Shown here one piece after another: positions 5,801-6,548 of a DNA stretch of 6,548 nucleotides. Position 1 is the first letter of the stretch. Each line of letters starts with the position of its first letter. A model generated the notes under the pieces. It was given only the letters and a program-made list of their open reading frames with translations, was not told where the DNA came from and did not search any database. Where the stretch lies: NCBI GenBank assembly GCA_025963955.1, contig JAOPZU010000305.1:1-6548 (forward strand). The letters run 5' to 3'. Position numbers and translations under genes: made by a program. The DNA is from Solirubrobacterales bacterium (GTDB lineage Bacteria > Actinomycetota > Thermoleophilia > Solirubrobacterales > Solirubrobacteraceae).

Positions 5801-6548
5801 GCCGTGCCCTCCTGCGTCGGGGCCGGGTCCGTCGCCGTGGCCGGGTCGCCGCTCGGGAGCGCACCCGGTGCGGGCGCGCTGCTCATGCCGAGCTCGGCCT
5901 TCATCTTCGCGAGGTCGTCGTCGACCATCGAGCCGGAGGACAGCTGCGCGAGCTGGCGGTCGATGTCGTCCTGCCCGCCGTCGCCGATCTGCGTGATGTC
6001 GCCGAAGGTGCCGGCGGCCTCGAGCTCGGCGACCGCGTCGGCGCGGGCCTTCATGTCCTCGGTCTTGTCCACGGCACGCTGCATCGCCATCCCGACGTCG
6101 GCCATCTGCTCGCCGACACCCGTCGCGGCCTCGCTGATGCGCACCTGGGCCTCCGCGGCGGAGTACTGCGCCTTGATGACCTCCTTCTTGGTGCGGAACG
6201 CCTCGATCTTCGTGCGGAGCTTCTGCTCGGAGTCGATGAGCTTCTGCTGCTGCGCCTCGAGCTCGGCGACCTGCTGATCAAGCGACTGCAGCTCGGTCTG
6301 CGCGACGTTCTTGCGCTCCAGGGCCGTGCGCGCGAGCTCCTCGTTGCCGGCCGCGAGCGCCTGCCGGGCCTGGGTGTCGAGCTTGACGACCGACTGCTCG
6401 ATCTTGCTGGCCTGCATCTGCAGGCGCTTCTTGGCCGTGACGACGTCGGCGATGCCCTTCTTGACGCCCTGCAGCGACTCGAGCTGCTTCTGGTAGCCGT
6501 AATCGAGCGTCTCGCCCGGATCCTCGGCCTTGTCGAGCATCCTGCTGA
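5797..6548 (-). CDS. pspA: PspA/IM30 family protein (5' end outside window)
   Basis: PspA is a peripheral membrane protein of the ESCRT-III-like PspA/Vipp1 family; it forms coiled-coil oligomers that bind and remodel stressed cytoplasmic membrane. Counting from the Met encoded at 6538-6540, the family landmark KAEDPGETLDYGYQKQL is at 4-20. A long helical hairpin (about 16-175) follows, then a variable acidic linker and a C-terminal helix, DDDLAKMKAELG (207-218). Last comes a Pro/Ala/Thr tail of about 30 residues. That Met is probably internal: codons for Arg and Ser precede it in frame to the window edge, and family members have an amphipathic membrane-binding helix of roughly 15-20 residues before this point. 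The 5' end and promoter are therefore missing. The stop overlaps the start of pspAA by four bases. The helix-plus-tail C-terminus goes beyond the core seen in E. coli PspA. Confidence 0.92.
   Translation of the reverse strand, partial: SRMLDKAEDPGETLDYGYQKQLESLQGVKKGIADVVTAKKRLQMQASKIEQSVVKLDTQARQALAAGNEELARTALERKNVAQTELQSLDQQVAELEAQQQKLIDSEQKLRTKIEAFRTKKEVIKAQYSAAEAQVRISEAATGVGEQMADVGMAMQRAVDKTEDMKARADAVAELEAAGTFGDITQIGDGGQDDIDRQLAQLSSGSMVDDDLAKMKAELGMSSAPAPGALPSGDPATATDPAPTQEGTA
5807..5813 (-). promoter_or_regulatory. Shine-Dalgarno for pspAA inside the pspA 3' end
   Basis: On the minus strand the sequence AGGAGGG stands six bases before the pspAA ATG. It is the only strong ribosome-binding site I see in the window; the other starts have weak or no such motif. 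It fixes the pspAA start and lies within the codons for the last few residues of PspA. Confidence 0.8.

Noticed and set aside
5004..5864. 286-codon minus frame spanning the 147-aa gene and pspAA
   Set aside because: It overlaps pspAA in another frame and is antisense to the 147-aa gene. Its N-terminal part is an Arg/Pro-rich frame-shadow translation.

Overview
The window is very GC-rich and gene-dense. It shows strong G/C preference at third codon positions, few Shine-Dalgarno motifs and long open frames on non-coding strands. These traits, together with PspA, PspAA, PspAB and an HtpX-type protease, point to a high-GC actinobacterium. The class Thermoleophilia (Solirubrobacterales-like) is my best guess, but it is inferred from gene content and style, not from a marker gene. 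No rRNA, tRNA, CRISPR array, insertion sequence or phage gene is visible. Left part (1-3279): the 3' end of a plus-strand alpha/beta hydrolase meets, almost stop to stop, a three-gene minus-strand cluster. Read in transcription order, the cluster is a secreted coiled-coil M23/LytM peptidoglycan hydrolase, prolipoprotein diacylglyceryl transferase (lgt), and an unrecognised membrane-anchored protein rich in Pro, Thr, Ala and Gly. All three concern the cell envelope. Between lgt and the last gene lies an 80-base spacer with two short hairpins and a perfect 14-bp palindrome. Middle (3280-3456): a divergent intergenic region separates the M23 gene (minus) from htpX (plus) and should hold both promoters. 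Right part (3457-6548): a phage-shock-protein type envelope-stress locus arranged as two converging arms. The plus arm is htpX (membrane zinc protease), pspAB (PspA-associated protein of unknown mechanism) and a 147-aa coiled-coil protein that I do not recognise. The minus arm is pspA (membrane-remodelling coiled-coil protein, 5' end outside the window) followed by pspAA, joined by an ATGA stop/start overlap. The arms meet at a strong hairpin without a T-tract that could terminate both. The likely joint role is protection of the cytoplasmic membrane: PspA coats or remodels damaged membrane, PspAA and PspAB accompany it, and HtpX degrades damaged membrane proteins. The 147-aa protein is the best candidate in the window for an undescribed component of this response.
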